Shown here: in pieces, positions 1 to 9,641 of the stretch
Layout: each line of letters opens with the position of its first letter
Numbering within the stretch: position 1 is the first letter of the stretch
Origin: an uncultured Gemmataceae bacterium
Lineage (GTDB): Bacteria > Planctomycetota > Planctomycetia > Gemmatales > Gemmataceae
Reading direction: 5' to 3'
DNA: 64,000 bases
NCBI GenBank assembly: GCA_937923405.1
Contig: CALDUY010000027.1
Coordinates: forward strand, 62,001 to 126,000
Notes under the pieces: generated by a model
The model's input: only the letters and a program-made list of their open reading frames with translations
The model's database searches: none
What the model was told of the DNA's origin: nothing
Position numbers and translations under genes: made by a program

Positions 1-479
1 GCTTTTCCTTCTGGGGTGTTGGTGGGATCCGAGGGGCAGATGTACGTCTTGATCCCCTGATCATAGACAGTGATACGGCCTTGGGTATTGCTCGAGTTAC
101 CCCAGCAGTAAGGGCCGCCATTGGGCAACCGCCAGGAATCTACCGTTGGCCCAACGGTAGATGCTTTGTAGAGATTCTCTTGTTCGATGTTTGGCAAGAT
201 GTGCATAAACACACTGCCGAAACCGCCTTGGGCATTGAACGGATTAGGATAAGTGCCAATGCCGTTGGGCATCGCGGTGTTGTTTTGGTCCGACAGGCTA
301 ATCGTAGCCAACGAGATCTGTTTCAGGTTGTTGCTGCACTGCATTCGGGCAGCGGCTTCACGTACTTTCTGTACCGCTGGCAGCAGTAACCCAATCAAGA
401 CGGCAATGATGGCAATTACCACCAACAGTTCGATCAGAGTGAACCCGCGCACACGCGCAAATAAACGGAGACGAAGCAT
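1..479 (-). CDS. DUF1559 family prepilin-like protein, 3' end cut by window edge
   Basis: The reading frame starts at the ATG at 479-477 and runs off the left edge, so about 159 residues are visible. Residues 10-33 carry a type IV pilin/pseudopilin N-terminus, with the processing-type [20 protein letters not shown] segment followed by [17 protein letters not shown]. That combination is the hallmark of the DUF1559 family, which is greatly expanded in planctomycetes. Prepilin peptidase is expected to cut before the Phe of GFTLIE. The conserved H-X9-DG motif of the family lies near the C-terminus and is outside the window. The start was chosen because it lies just before the short basic leader, with a GAGGG element about 6 bases upstream. 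A second family member lies at 51205-51981. Confidence 0.9.
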   Translation of the reverse strand, partial: MLRLRLFARVRGFTLIELLVVIAIIAVLIGLLLPAVQKVREAAARMQCSNNLKQISLATISLSDQNNTAMPNGIGTYPNPFNAQGGFGSVFMHILPNIEQENLYKASTVGPTVDSWRLPNGGPYCWGNSSNTQGRITVYDQGIKTYICPSDPTNTPEGK

Positions 480-886
480 AATGGAACCCTCAAGGAGAGT
501 TTAAGGAGAAAACTCCATTCGGCGCTCGTCACATCGAACTGAACCTGGCTTGAAGTTGTGGGCCGTCTCACCCAAATTCAGTTCGGGCAAACAGAGAATA
601 AATCCAGTAAGAATCGTGAAACTACCCTTACTTATGCCAAGTTCTGAGTGAGTGTCAATCATCTTTTTCTCATAAACTCTTAATTTACATATAAAAATAT
701 GATTATTTTAACTATAAATATCTTATTCATCTTCTTTATGGCGAAGTACTCATCGGAGCGGAGGTTTTTCTCCGAGTGTTATTGTGGCCGATTTCAGTTG
801 TCGTTCGTGAGCGGTTTACCTCTTGAAATGGTTCGTTGCTCCCGTAGGTTGCCCGCGTTGCCCTTTGCCGATCGTGGAGAGGTTCC
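480..886. other. Intergenic region between divergent genes, AT-rich core
   Basis: No convincing gene is seen. The stretch must hold the promoters for the DUF1559 gene leftwards and the PQQ protein rightwards. About 640-760 is strikingly AT-rich compared with the rest of the window, with runs such as ATAAAAATATGATTATTTTA. It offers several possible -10 elements, but I cannot assign one. Confidence 0.5.
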
Positions 887-2647
887 ATGTGCCGACGAAT
901 GCTCTTGCTTGTGGGAGTGCTGCTGGTCGTATCGAGCGGTGGTCGGGCTTCCGAGGCGGGCGACTGGGCCTGCTATAACTTCGACTCACTGGGAACACGC
1001 CACAACACTGCTGAGAAGCATCTCAGTCGCGATAACGTTGGGCAGTTGGTCGAAAAATGGCGATTTCCTTCCAATCGCTCGCTGTCGCTCGTCGGAGCCA
1101 TTCACGCTACGCCGATCGTCGTCAATGGGTATGTCTACTTCGGTACAGCCACGTTACCGACCTTCTACAAGCTCACTCCTGATGGCAAGGTCAAATGGAG
1201 TTTCAAGAATACCTCAGCGCGGAACATCGAGGTCAAGAGCGGCTTCGGTGTGCCCAGTTCGGGCTTCCTCGCTGCCGCCCTAGTGACTGCCGACACCGTC
1301 TACGTACCCGATGTGGGCGGCATTCTCTTCGCGCTGAACCGCTCCGATGGGAAACTCCGCTGGCAGGTCGATACGCGATCCCCGCCTTTTCCCGGTGCGC
1401 AGGAATCGAACTGTTTGTTCGCTGCTCCGGTCTTGGCCGAGGGCAAACTGTTGCTCGCGGGAGGCGGCTACGAGCACGGTGTTATGCTCAACCCCAAAGC
1501 GAAGTGTTGCCAGGGACGCGGCTTTGTCGCCGCCCTCGATCCCGCCACGGGCAAGGTGCTGTGGAAGTATGACGTTGGCCCCGAACCCAGACCGCTGGAT
1601 CCGCCGGTGAAGATTAAGGATTCCTGGGGCGAACACGTCTTCTACTTTGGCCCATCCACTAGTTCGGTCTGGTCCCCGCCGTCTTATGATCCACAAACCA
1701 AGCTCGTCTACTTCGGCACCGATGCCCACAATGCCCCACGTCAGCCCACTGCTGACGATCCTCGCCTGTACACCAAGCATTCCTGTGCCGTCATTGCCGT
1801 CGAGTTGGAAACTGGACGCGAACGCTGGGTGACGCAGATCAACAAAGGCGACGTATGGAACTATGCCATGCGAGCCTACGATCCAGAAACAGGGCTGTAC
1901 AAGGATCAATCGATTGGCGACACCCCCAAACCGTACACCATCGAGGTCGAGGGTAAGCCGACTCGCGTCGTCGGGGTCGGCTGCAAGAACGGCGGGTTCT
2001 ACGTCTTTGACGCTATCACGGGTAAGCTACTTCAGCACACGCCGATCTACACCGGACCACCGTCCAAGTCACCCAAACGCGATCCCCGTACTCTGGCTCT
2101 TCCGGGAGCGATCGGCGGATTGCAGACCGGCATCGCCACCGACGGCAAGGCGATCTACACCAATGGCATCGATTCGCCGTTTATGGCCACCGGAGCCAAT
2201 CCGCGCGACCGACTGGCTCCACCGCTGGGCGGTCGCGTCGTCGCCATCTCCCTGGACACCACGCGGGAATACTGGCGGCACGAACGGCCACTGGTCAAGG
2301 CAGTGGGCGGCAGTAAGGACAAGCCAGCCTTCACCAACGTCGGCGATCCGGTGGCTTCCGGCATCGCGCTGGCCAATGGCGTGGCCTACTTCACCACTAC
2401 TGTGAGTAACCAGTTGGTAGCGGTGGATACCTCGACTGGAAAAACCCTAAAAGAGATCTATTTAGGTCCAGTCTGGTGCGGACCGTCGGTTTCTCGGGGC
2501 CGGGTCTACGTTGGCACTGGTAACATTCTGTTCTCGCCTCTGGATGCCAACGAGGCCTACTTCCCCAAGAAGTTCACCGGACAACTGATCTGTTTCGGCC
2601 TGCCTGGCCAAGATGAAGTCAGCCGTCTGGGTAACGGCAACGAGTAA
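887..2647 (+). CDS. Secreted PQQ-binding-like beta-propeller protein
   Basis: The product has 586 residues. Residues 1-22 form a signal peptide (basic start, then LLLVGVLLVVSSGGRA). The rest is built of PQQ/quinoprotein propeller blades, visible as repeated strand-turn units of the type VYFGTA, GILFALNRSDGKLRWQ, VAALDPATGKVLWKYD, AVELETGRERWV and LVAVDTSTGKTL, where A.D..TGK..W is the blade signature. It resembles PQQ-dependent alcohol or polyvinyl-alcohol dehydrogenases. No haem CxxCH motif is visible, so an electron acceptor would have to be separate. Many planctomycete members of this fold are of unknown substrate and may not bind PQQ. The start has a GGAGAGG ribosome-binding site 5 bases upstream. 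It converges on the metalloprotease gene. Confidence 0.85.
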   Translation: MCRRMLLLVGVLLVVSSGGRASEAGDWACYNFDSLGTRHNTAEKHLSRDNVGQLVEKWRFPSNRSLSLVGAIHATPIVVNGYVYFGTATLPTFYKLTPDGKVKWSFKNTSARNIEVKSGFGVPSSGFLAAALVTADTVYVPDVGGILFALNRSDGKLRWQVDTRSPPFPGAQESNCLFAAPVLAEGKLLLAGGGYEHGVMLNPKAKCCQGRGFVAALDPATGKVLWKYDVGPEPRPLDPPVKIKDSWGEHVFYFGPSTSSVWSPPSYDPQTKLVYFGTDAHNAPRQPTADDPRLYTKHSCAVIAVELETGRERWVTQINKGDVWNYAMRAYDPETGLYKDQSIGDTPKPYTIEVEGKPTRVVGVGCKNGGFYVFDAITGKLLQHTPIYTGPPSKSPKRDPRTLALPGAIGGLQTGIATDGKAIYTNGIDSPFMATGANPRDRLAPPLGGRVVAISLDTTREYWRHERPLVKAVGGSKDKPAFTNVGDPVASGIALANGVAYFTTTVSNQLVAVDTSTGKTLKEIYLGPVWCGPSVSRGRVYVGTGNILFSPLDANEAYFPKKFTGQLICFGLPGQDEVSRLGNGNE

Positions 2648-2839
2648 GGCTGGGGTATCTCCGACAGATCAGCTGAACTCCCTTGAGGGCCTTGCGGAAT
2701 GGCAGCGCGACTGGAAAACGATCCTCGAACTCACGGCTCATGGTTCGTGGATTCCCTCCGCGAGTCGGGACGGTGGCTTAAGGGGATCCTTCGATCGCGG
2801 TCAACTTGAGCTTCACGAACTGTCTTGGGCAAAAAGCAG

Positions 2840-2872
2840 CTCCCTTCCGCGTCGCAAGGTCACGGAAGGGAG
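2840..2872 (-). terminator. Hairpin terminator after the metalloprotease gene
   Basis: A 10-bp perfect inverted repeat (CTCCCTTCCG at 2840-2849, CGGAAGGGAG at 2863-2872) lies between two convergent genes. Read on the minus strand the stem is followed within a few bases by a run of five T, as in an intrinsic terminator, so it probably ends the metalloprotease transcript. It could also act on the plus-strand transcript, but no T-run follows in that direction. Confidence 0.65.
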
Positions 2873-2884
2873 TTTGAGGATCTG

Positions 2885-5689
2885 TCAATCGTTCGCCTGC
2901 ATCGAGGCGGTCAAGACCTTGTTGATGCGTTCCTTGCACTCCTCCAGATGGGCAATCGTTGTTTCGTCGGCATCGTCGGCCTTGGCCTTGAGCGTGGCCT
3001 CGATGCGCGAGCTGATCTCACGCAGATGCTTGCGTGCCAGGCTGCGAGCATCGGGCGGATACGAGCCAGACGTTCGATCGATCACTGTTAGGAAGGAGAA
3101 GCCGGAAAACGAATTTGATCTTTCTCCCAGAACCATCGACGAGAGCTTCTTCAAATGCTCGCGTTGAAGATTGCGGCGAATGATGGAGGAGCGAGCTTCT
3201 TTGCGAGCCTCACCGTTGAGCAGGTCGGCCCAGATGCTATCGGACGTGGCACGGAAGATCTCGGCGATCTGCAAGGGTTTGGCGTCCTTCTCCGCTTTCA
3301 AGGCGTTGGTCTGCACACGCTGTAACACGCGAGGATCCAACAGTTGGTTCATGGCCAGACGCTGAATTCCCAGGATGCGGTCATACAACGGGTAGTTCGT
3401 CGACTCGATGTCCGTTCCCCAGTGCATCCAGCGTTCGACCGCGAGTTTGCGGAGCAGTTCGGGTGGGAACTCGAACGGTTTGTCGGTGAAGACGTTCTCT
3501 TGCAGGAACTTCAGCACCTCGCGCTGCTTGGCGGCAGTGACCGGCACCAGCGGATCGCGACCCTGTGGATCGTTGCGATGATCGCGATAGACGTGCTCAC
3601 CACCGATGTACTTCGCTGAGAGATAGGCTCCGTCTCCATACTGAGACAACAACAGCGAAAAGGCCACGCGGGCACGCTGATAACCTTCACCTTCCTCGAC
3701 CACTTGGTTGGCCAACGTCTTCATCAACTCTCCCGAGAGTTTCATCCGCTCCTGGGCAAACGTCATGACGTCGGCTCCGAGGTCGAAGCGGTTGATGTGC
3801 GGATCGGAAGTGGCAAAGACGTCCTCGTCGGTGCCGTAGTCCAATCCCGGGGTCGAGGGACCACGGCTGGCGATCTTCTTCAACTCCGCTGTCTCGTCGC
3901 CGTTGATCGGCTTGTAGGCATACTCGATGGCCCAGTAGTCATAAGGCCCCAGCACAGTGCTGAAGTAGTCGCCTTGCTGCACTCCCTTGGGAGCGAGATT
4001 GACCGGAGAGTAATCCATTACCGATCCAACAAGTCCCTTTTCGCGAGTGATCTTGGTGTCGTGCAACTGATGATTGGGCAACATCGTGCTGGCCTTGAAG
4101 TTGTGCCGTAGTCCCAGCGTGTGGCCGACTTCATGCATCACGATGTGTTTGATCGCCTGATTGATCAGCAGTTCTAGCTGCTCGTCCTTTTTCTTTTGCT
4201 TGTCTTCCTTGGCTTTGTCCTTGCCGTCTTTGTCCTTCTCCTTGGGTGGTGGTGCAAGGTCGGCTTGGGCGATGGCCAGCGAGGCCAGGCCCATCTGTAA
4301 CCGCATATGGTTGGGGCACTGACAGACTCCCATGCGCAGAGCAGCGATGCGGGCCTCCTCTGGACTGAGCTGGACCGGCTTTTCTCGATCGTTCCAACCA
4401 AGATGCCCCATCGCACGCCGCATCAGCACGTTGCGATCCAGTCCCCAGCCCTGATCCATTGCCTGGATCGGACTGACCGGCTCATATTCCTTGCCGTCGA
4501 CGCGGTAGATTTGCCGTTCCTGCTTCCAGTAGCGAATGAAGCTGGCGTCGAAGAGGATGTCGGCATCGAGGATCTCGCCGGTCAGCGGGTTGGCGCGCGA
4601 TGGTCCAATCGCAAAAGCGTTATCAGTGGTGATCCAGCGGAAAGTGTTGTAGTTCATGTCTTCGGGATCGAAGTCCTCGTCATCGCGCATCTGCACCACT
4701 TCGATGGCGTTGCGGAAGCCGATCTTCTCGAAGGCCTTGTTCCATTCCAGAATCCCCTCATGTACCGCGGCGCGGTATTCATGAGGCACGGTTTTTTCGA
4801 TGTAGTATTTGATGCTGCGCTTGGGCACGGTGAGTTTGCCTGGGGCGACCGGCTCGGCAGGTTCGAGCCGCCAACGGTTCACATAGCGGATAAACGAGGT
4901 ATCTTTACTCTCGTTAGAGAAATCCTTCAACGCCGTGACGAAGTGGCCGACTCGATCGTCGGCGATTCGCGGCTTGTAGCCGGCATCCGGCATCTCGACG
5001 AGTCCATAGTGAACGATGACCGTGTTGCCGCGTCGATCGATCGTCTCGTCGCCCACATAGCCGGTGTAGGTCGCCTGAACCTGAAGCTCGATGTTTTTGG
5101 GGAACGCTTTGACTTTGTGCCAGACGCTCCGCGACGGATCCATGCGACCCAGTCCCAGTTCGCCGAAGTCGGTCATGAAGATGTCGTTGAGGTTAATCAG
5201 CGCTCCCTGGTTTGACTGATTCAGGGCCACGATGCGCAGGGCCATCAGCACCGAGTCAGAGTAAGTGATCTCGACGGCCTTTTCGGTCGGCGAACCGCTC
5301 CGGGCCTTGTGGCGGACATTGCGACGAACCAGATGGACTTTGTCGCCAACACGCTTGAACAGCAGCACCCACTGTTCCTCGAAGTTGTAGGTAGTGCCGC
5401 CGATGCCGCCGCCGCGGGCCACGGCCACTGGACAGAGCATCGGTTTGTCGAAGTTTCGGGGAGTGAGTTCGGCGTAGAGGTTTTCATCCTTTTGATAGAG
5501 CTTGAACAGTCCCTCGTAGGTTTTGGCATTCTTGGAGATGTTCTGGAACTCCATGATCCGCGGATCGGGGCGACGCATTCCGTCCATGAATGGAGGACCG
5601 TCAGGCACTTGAGTGAATGCGGGATAGGCGAACAGTCCAACTGCCGCCACGGCCAACAGGCCGAATAACGTGAGCCACTTGCGCTTCAT
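2885..5689 (-). CDS. Secreted zinc-dependent metalloprotease (DUF5117/DUF4953 type)
   Basis: The product has 934 residues. It starts with a signal peptide (MKRKWLTLFGLLAVAAVGLFAYPAFTQ). The metzincin zinc site HEVGHTLGLRHNF lies near residue 520 (HExxHxxGxxH), and a Met-turn-like SVMDYSP follows about 40 residues later. The region before it corresponds to the DUF5117-type domain and the C-terminal half to the metalloprotease-associated DUF4953 region. A Lys/Asp-rich insertion (about KEKDKDGKDKAKEDKQKKK) sits just before the zinc site. An upstream in-frame ATG at 5779 exists, but the start at 5689 has a GAGGAA ribosome-binding site and begins exactly at the signal peptide. Probable role: extracellular or periplasmic protein degradation. 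The substrate is unknown. Confidence 0.88.
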   Translation of the reverse strand: MKRKWLTLFGLLAVAAVGLFAYPAFTQVPDGPPFMDGMRRPDPRIMEFQNISKNAKTYEGLFKLYQKDENLYAELTPRNFDKPMLCPVAVARGGGIGGTTYNFEEQWVLLFKRVGDKVHLVRRNVRHKARSGSPTEKAVEITYSDSVLMALRIVALNQSNQGALINLNDIFMTDFGELGLGRMDPSRSVWHKVKAFPKNIELQVQATYTGYVGDETIDRRGNTVIVHYGLVEMPDAGYKPRIADDRVGHFVTALKDFSNESKDTSFIRYVNRWRLEPAEPVAPGKLTVPKRSIKYYIEKTVPHEYRAAVHEGILEWNKAFEKIGFRNAIEVVQMRDDEDFDPEDMNYNTFRWITTDNAFAIGPSRANPLTGEILDADILFDASFIRYWKQERQIYRVDGKEYEPVSPIQAMDQGWGLDRNVLMRRAMGHLGWNDREKPVQLSPEEARIAALRMGVCQCPNHMRLQMGLASLAIAQADLAPPPKEKDKDGKDKAKEDKQKKKDEQLELLINQAIKHIVMHEVGHTLGLRHNFKASTMLPNHQLHDTKITREKGLVGSVMDYSPVNLAPKGVQQGDYFSTVLGPYDYWAIEYAYKPINGDETAELKKIASRGPSTPGLDYGTDEDVFATSDPHINRFDLGADVMTFAQERMKLSGELMKTLANQVVEEGEGYQRARVAFSLLLSQYGDGAYLSAKYIGGEHVYRDHRNDPQGRDPLVPVTAAKQREVLKFLQENVFTDKPFEFPPELLRKLAVERWMHWGTDIESTNYPLYDRILGIQRLAMNQLLDPRVLQRVQTNALKAEKDAKPLQIAEIFRATSDSIWADLLNGEARKEARSSIIRRNLQREHLKKLSSMVLGERSNSFSGFSFLTVIDRTSGSYPPDARSLARKHLREISSRIEATLKAKADDADETTIAHLEECKERINKVLTASMQAND

Positions 5690-5932
5690 GTAGTTCCTCG
5701 ATGTCGATTCCCTGAAGACGATAAAACCGCTGTTAAGAGAGGCAAACTGGAGAGTATCTTTCCGGCTGGTGAAGTTCAAGCACGAAGCTGTCTCCTACGA
5801 GACGATCCAAGCAGCGAACCTTCACCAAATGCGACGGCCGCCTCGGCTCTAATGATTATCCTGATTCTATCGGAAAACCAGTCAGTGTTGAATGGGGAGA
5901 AGCTTTGCGGAGGGCGATTCAGCTGAATTCCC

Positions 5933-7495
5933 TCACTTCCCCGCTTGGGGCTGAAAGGCCTGAGTCAGAATCTCGACAAACTTTTCCATGGTGTACGGTT
6001 TTTCCAGCACGGTGTGAAAACCCAAGTGACGAGCGCGATCAATCTCGTGCGGTCCGGAGTAGCCCGTAGTCAGGATTACCGGAAAATTCGGGCGGATCTG
6101 TTGCACCAGAGCGGCCAGTTCGGTGCCGCGCAGTCCGGGCATAGTTAGATCGGTGATGAGTCCGTCGTAGGCCTCGGGGTTCTGAGCAAAAGCTTCCAAC
6201 GCCTGTTGCGGATCGGTAAAGGGGGAAATTCGATAGCCCAAGCGCGTCAGCAAGGCCGTGCCCATGACGACGAGATACTCCTCATCATCGACAAAGAGGA
6301 GATGTTCGCCGCGTCCTGGCATGCTAGGGTGCTTGGCTTCGGCGGTGTCGTCGTGAATCGGGAAGTACAGCGAGAAGGTCGTTCCCTGTCCTAGCTGGCT
6401 CTGCACGTCGATGGCCCCTTCGTGACTTTTGACGATGTTGTGAACCACGGCCAGCCCCAGTCCGGTGCCGATCCCCTGCGGCTTGGTGGTAAAGAATGGC
6501 TCGAACAGTTTGGTCAGCGTTTCCGCGGCCATCCCCGAACCGGTATCTTCCACCCGCAAGCGCAGATGCGGTCCCGGCTTGAGCGTGCCCAGGCGGGTAG
6601 CCTCGACGGTGGAGATCTCGACCGGAGTGAGTTCGACGCTGAGTAGGCCTCCTTTTTCGCTCATAGCCTGCAACGAGTTCGTGCAGAGATTCAACACTAC
6701 TTGTTGGATCTGTCCGGAGTCGGCCAGGACGTGCGGCACCTCGGCGGGTAGGTTCACGCGCAGCTCAACGGAGCGCGGAATTAGTGGCCGCAGAAACTGC
6801 AACGCCTCGTGCAACGGCGGTCCCAGGTGAATCGGTCGACGCTGTACAACCCGCTTGCGGCTGAACTGGAGAATCTGCCGCACCAGTTCTCCCGCGCGAT
6901 GAATCCCTTGCAAAATCAGGGCGACGTACTGTTGCACCAGCGGTTGCCGCAGCGTTTCCGTGCGAACCATCTCGACGTAGCCGGTCATGCCCGCCAAGAT
7001 GTTGTTGAAGTCGTGGGCGATACTGCTGGCCAGCGTGCCGAGCGCTTCTAGCTTCTGCGCTTGCATCAACTGCGCCTCCAGACGACGTTGTTGCTCCATC
7101 GCTTCGCGACGTTGGCGGCGATGCTCGGCCTCGCGCAGTTCACGCCGCACGGCAGGCACTAGGCGAGTCAGATTGTCCTTGAGCAGATAATCCGCCGCTC
7201 CTGCTTTCATCGACAGTACCGCGATTTCCTCGCCGACCGTGCCCGAGATCAAGATGAAGGGAATGTCCAGTTGGCTCTCCTGAACGACGCGCAGGGCATC
7301 TAGTCCCGTAAACGAGGGCAGCGAATAATCGGAGATAATCAGCTCCCAGGCTTGGCCTCGCAGGGCTTCACGCAGTTCGTGGATTTGCTGGACGCGCTGG
7401 TAGGTGACGTCGTATCCTTCGCGGCGCAGTTCACGCAACTGCAAGAGCATGTCGTCTTCCGAGTCTTCCACGAACAACACGCGCAGTGGGATCAT
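5933..7495 (-). CDS. Hybrid sensor histidine kinase with N- and C-terminal receiver domains
   Basis: The product has 520 residues and no transmembrane segment. Order of domains: receiver (about 1-125, acidic pocket ED at 10-11, phospho-acceptor Asp56 in LIISDYSLP), a helical linker, HisKA-type dimerisation domain with AHDFNN (phospho-accepting His about 161), HATPase_c domain with the N box (VLNLCTNSLQAM), G1 (EDTGSGM) and G2 (GTGLGLAVV) motifs, then a second receiver (about 395-515, Asp in LITDLTMPG). It is a cytoplasmic phosphorelay kinase whose input is the N-terminal receiver. Its start overlaps the stop of the single-domain regulator by 4 bases (ATGA), so the two are translationally coupled. 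The regulator is the likely upstream partner. The output target is unknown. Confidence 0.92.
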   Translation of the reverse strand: MIPLRVLFVEDSEDDMLLQLRELRREGYDVTYQRVQQIHELREALRGQAWELIISDYSLPSFTGLDALRVVQESQLDIPFILISGTVGEEIAVLSMKAGAADYLLKDNLTRLVPAVRRELREAEHRRQRREAMEQQRRLEAQLMQAQKLEALGTLASSIAHDFNNILAGMTGYVEMVRTETLRQPLVQQYVALILQGIHRAGELVRQILQFSRKRVVQRRPIHLGPPLHEALQFLRPLIPRSVELRVNLPAEVPHVLADSGQIQQVVLNLCTNSLQAMSEKGGLLSVELTPVEISTVEATRLGTLKPGPHLRLRVEDTGSGMAAETLTKLFEPFFTTKPQGIGTGLGLAVVHNIVKSHEGAIDVQSQLGQGTTFSLYFPIHDDTAEAKHPSMPGRGEHLLFVDDEEYLVVMGTALLTRLGYRISPFTDPQQALEAFAQNPEAYDGLITDLTMPGLRGTELAALVQQIRPNFPVILTTGYSGPHEIDRARHLGFHTVLEKPYTMEKFVEILTQAFQPQAGK

Positions 7496-7926
7496 GGGAG
7501 ATTCCTTGTGGGCGGCGGAGCTTCATTGAGTAGTAACCAGTACAGCCCGAGTTGGCCGACCGCGGCTTGAAAATTGTCGAAATCTACCGGTTTTCGGATA
7601 TAGCTATTGGCTCCCAGGCTATAACTCTGTACCAGATCTTGTTCCTCCAGAGAGGAGGTTAGCACCACCACCCGCATCAGTCGGGTTCGCTCGTCGGCGC
7701 GAACCCGGCGCAATACTTCCAATCCATCAATGCGGGGTAACTTCAGATCGAGCAACATGATCGACGGTAGCCCTCGCATCTCCGAACCGAACAGATAATC
7801 GAGGGCTTCGACTCCATCGCGCGCAACGACGACGTGGTTGAGAATGTTGTTGCGGCGAAACGCGCGTAGAGTCAGGGCCACGTCATCGGGATTGTCTTCG
7901 ACTAGCAGAATCACTCGATCGTCCAT
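7492..7926 (-). CDS. Single-domain response regulator (Rcp1-like)
   Basis: The product has 144 residues and is a stand-alone receiver domain: acidic pocket VEDNPDD (residues 9-15), phospho-acceptor Asp60 in MLLDLKLPRIDG, Thr/Ser in VVVLTSS, and Lys in YIRKPVD. There is no output domain. This architecture matches the Rcp1/CheY-like regulators encoded next to phytochrome-like or PAS kinases. It lies 19 bases downstream of the PAS kinase gene and overlaps the hybrid kinase gene, so the three form one operon. Inferred route: PAS kinase to this regulator to the hybrid kinase. Confidence 0.92.
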   Translation of the reverse strand: MDDRVILLVEDNPDDVALTLRAFRRNNILNHVVVARDGVEALDYLFGSEMRGLPSIMLLDLKLPRIDGLEVLRRVRADERTRLMRVVVLTSSLEEQDLVQSYSLGANSYIRKPVDFDNFQAAVGQLGLYWLLLNEAPPPTRNLP

Positions 7927-7945
7927 TAGCAGGCTCGCTGTAGGA

Positions 7946-9454
7946 TCATGGAGAAGTGGGAGACAACGTGAAATAGAAGGCGGCTCCTTTGCCGACTGTT
8001 CCTTCGGCCCGAATATGTCCCTGGTGGCGATGAATGATTCGTTGCACCGTGGCCAGACCGATGCCGTGGCCCTCGAATTCCTCTACCGCGTGCAGTCGCT
8101 GAAAGGGCTGAAACAGTTTCCCTGCGTAGGTTGGGTCGAACCCTGCGCCGTTGTCGCGAACGAAAAACTCGTCGTTCTCTCGACCAAATTCGATACGTGC
8201 GTAGGGTTGTTTTACGGTGTACTTCCAGGCATTACCCAGCAGATTTTCCAGAACCACGGTGACCAGGGCACGGTCGGCGACTGCGGTCAGATTCGGCTCG
8301 ATGCGCCACTCGACCCGGCGATGCGGAGCCGACTGCTCCAGGTTCGTCGCGATGGTATGGGCCAGGTCGCTGAGATTCACTGTGGTGGTTCGCATTTCAC
8401 TACGAGTCACGCGCGAAAGCGAGAGTAGATCGTCGATGAGATCGCCCATGCGTTGGCTGCCGGCTCGCACTCGGCGGAGCATGTCGCGGCCTTCCTCGTC
8501 GAGTCGATCGAGGTAATCCTCTAGCAGGGCCTTGCTAAAGCCATCGATTGCCCGTAGCGGGGCGCGCAAGTCGTGCGAGACGGAGTAACAGAACGCCTCC
8601 AGTTCCCGATTGGCCGCCTCTAGCTGAGCCGTCCGTTCGACGACACGGCGTTCGAGTTCAGCATTCAGTCGCCGCACTTCTTGTTCGGCCTCACGGTTGG
8701 CCGTGACATCGACCATGAACCCGCGCAGGCAGAGCGAGCCATCTCGATCGACTGCGACGTTGACTAGATCATGCACCCAGACCACGTCCCCCGATTGGGT
8801 CAGCATGCGATACTCGAACTCAAACTCGTTCTGGACCGTGGAAAGACGGTTACAGATTTCCACCACCAGGTCACGCTCGTCGGGGTGAATATGTTTGGCC
8901 CAGAAGCCCTCGCTGAGCCATTCAAACTGCGGATAGCCAAACCGGCGAACCGCTTGTGGGCCAACGTAAGTGAACCGTCGAGTGGTAAAGTCGGCTTCCC
9001 AAGGAATCACATTGGTCGTTTCGACCAGACGGCGGAACATTTCCTCGCGATCTAGCAGCGCTTGTTCGTAGCACTTCTGATCGGTGATGTCGCGCCAGAC
9101 GGCCACGAGACGATGCGGCACCTGGCCGGGATGGCGAATCGACACTAGCGATCCCTGAACCCAACGGTCGCCTTCGGGAAGACACCAGCACTGTTCCGTT
9201 GTGGAGTTTCCCGGAGTTTCCACTGCTCGCAGAAAGGCTCGTTGCACCTGTTCCCGGACGGAAGGAGGAAACAGTTCCTGCAGACTCTTGCCGCTACAGT
9301 TTATCTCCGAGATACCCAGGAGACGTTCGGCGGCGGAGTTCACGGCCTCCAGCAGAAATCGTCTGCCTCCCACAACTTCGAAGAAGGTGTAGGCATCCGT
9401 AGTATGCTCCAGAAACTCCAAATAACGAGTTTCTCGATCGGTGTAGTTGCTCAT
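7946..9454 (-). CDS. PAS-domain sensor histidine kinase
   Basis: The product has 502 residues and is soluble. The N-terminal part holds two PAS/PAC domains (about 10-125, with VWRDITDQK at its end, and about 135-260, ending LRGFMVDVTANREAE). A coiled-coil linker rich in Glu/Arg follows, then a HisKA domain with YSVSHDLRAPLRAI (His at about residue 295) and a HATPase_c domain with N box ENLLGNAWKYT, DNGAGFD and GHGIGLATV. The HisKA type is the one found in bacteriophytochrome-class kinases, but no GAF/PHY or chromophore-binding domain is present. It is the first gene of the three-gene signalling operon. The ligand or cue sensed by the PAS domains is unknown. Confidence 0.92.
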   Translation of the reverse strand: MSNYTDRETRYLEFLEHTTDAYTFFEVVGGRRFLLEAVNSAAERLLGISEINCSGKSLQELFPPSVREQVQRAFLRAVETPGNSTTEQCWCLPEGDRWVQGSLVSIRHPGQVPHRLVAVWRDITDQKCYEQALLDREEMFRRLVETTNVIPWEADFTTRRFTYVGPQAVRRFGYPQFEWLSEGFWAKHIHPDERDLVVEICNRLSTVQNEFEFEYRMLTQSGDVVWVHDLVNVAVDRDGSLCLRGFMVDVTANREAEQEVRRLNAELERRVVERTAQLEAANRELEAFCYSVSHDLRAPLRAIDGFSKALLEDYLDRLDEEGRDMLRRVRAGSQRMGDLIDDLLSLSRVTRSEMRTTTVNLSDLAHTIATNLEQSAPHRRVEWRIEPNLTAVADRALVTVVLENLLGNAWKYTVKQPYARIEFGRENDEFFVRDNGAGFDPTYAGKLFQPFQRLHAVEEFEGHGIGLATVQRIIHRHQGHIRAEGTVGKGAAFYFTLSPTSP

Positions 9455-9641
9455 CTCGACCTACTCGGAATAAACGAGCGAACGAGGTCGAGGGTCGCTA
9501 GAGGGGATGGCGGCCCTGCGTACGCGGCGAAGACGTTGACGCGGACAAGTGAATTCTAATTCAAGCTCACCGCCGAGCAATGGAAAAAATCGACGATTGT
9601 GAAGGATGTCGGCAAATGATTCGGCCGCAGCCAGACACCGC

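Noticed and set aside
699-1283. Long plus-strand frame overlapping the PQQ gene
   Set aside because: It overlaps a well-supported beta-propeller gene in another frame, has no family-like sequence and opens in the AT-rich promoter region.
4307-5215. 302-residue plus-strand frame inside the metalloprotease gene
   Set aside because: Antisense shadow of a GC-rich gene; no recognisable protein features.
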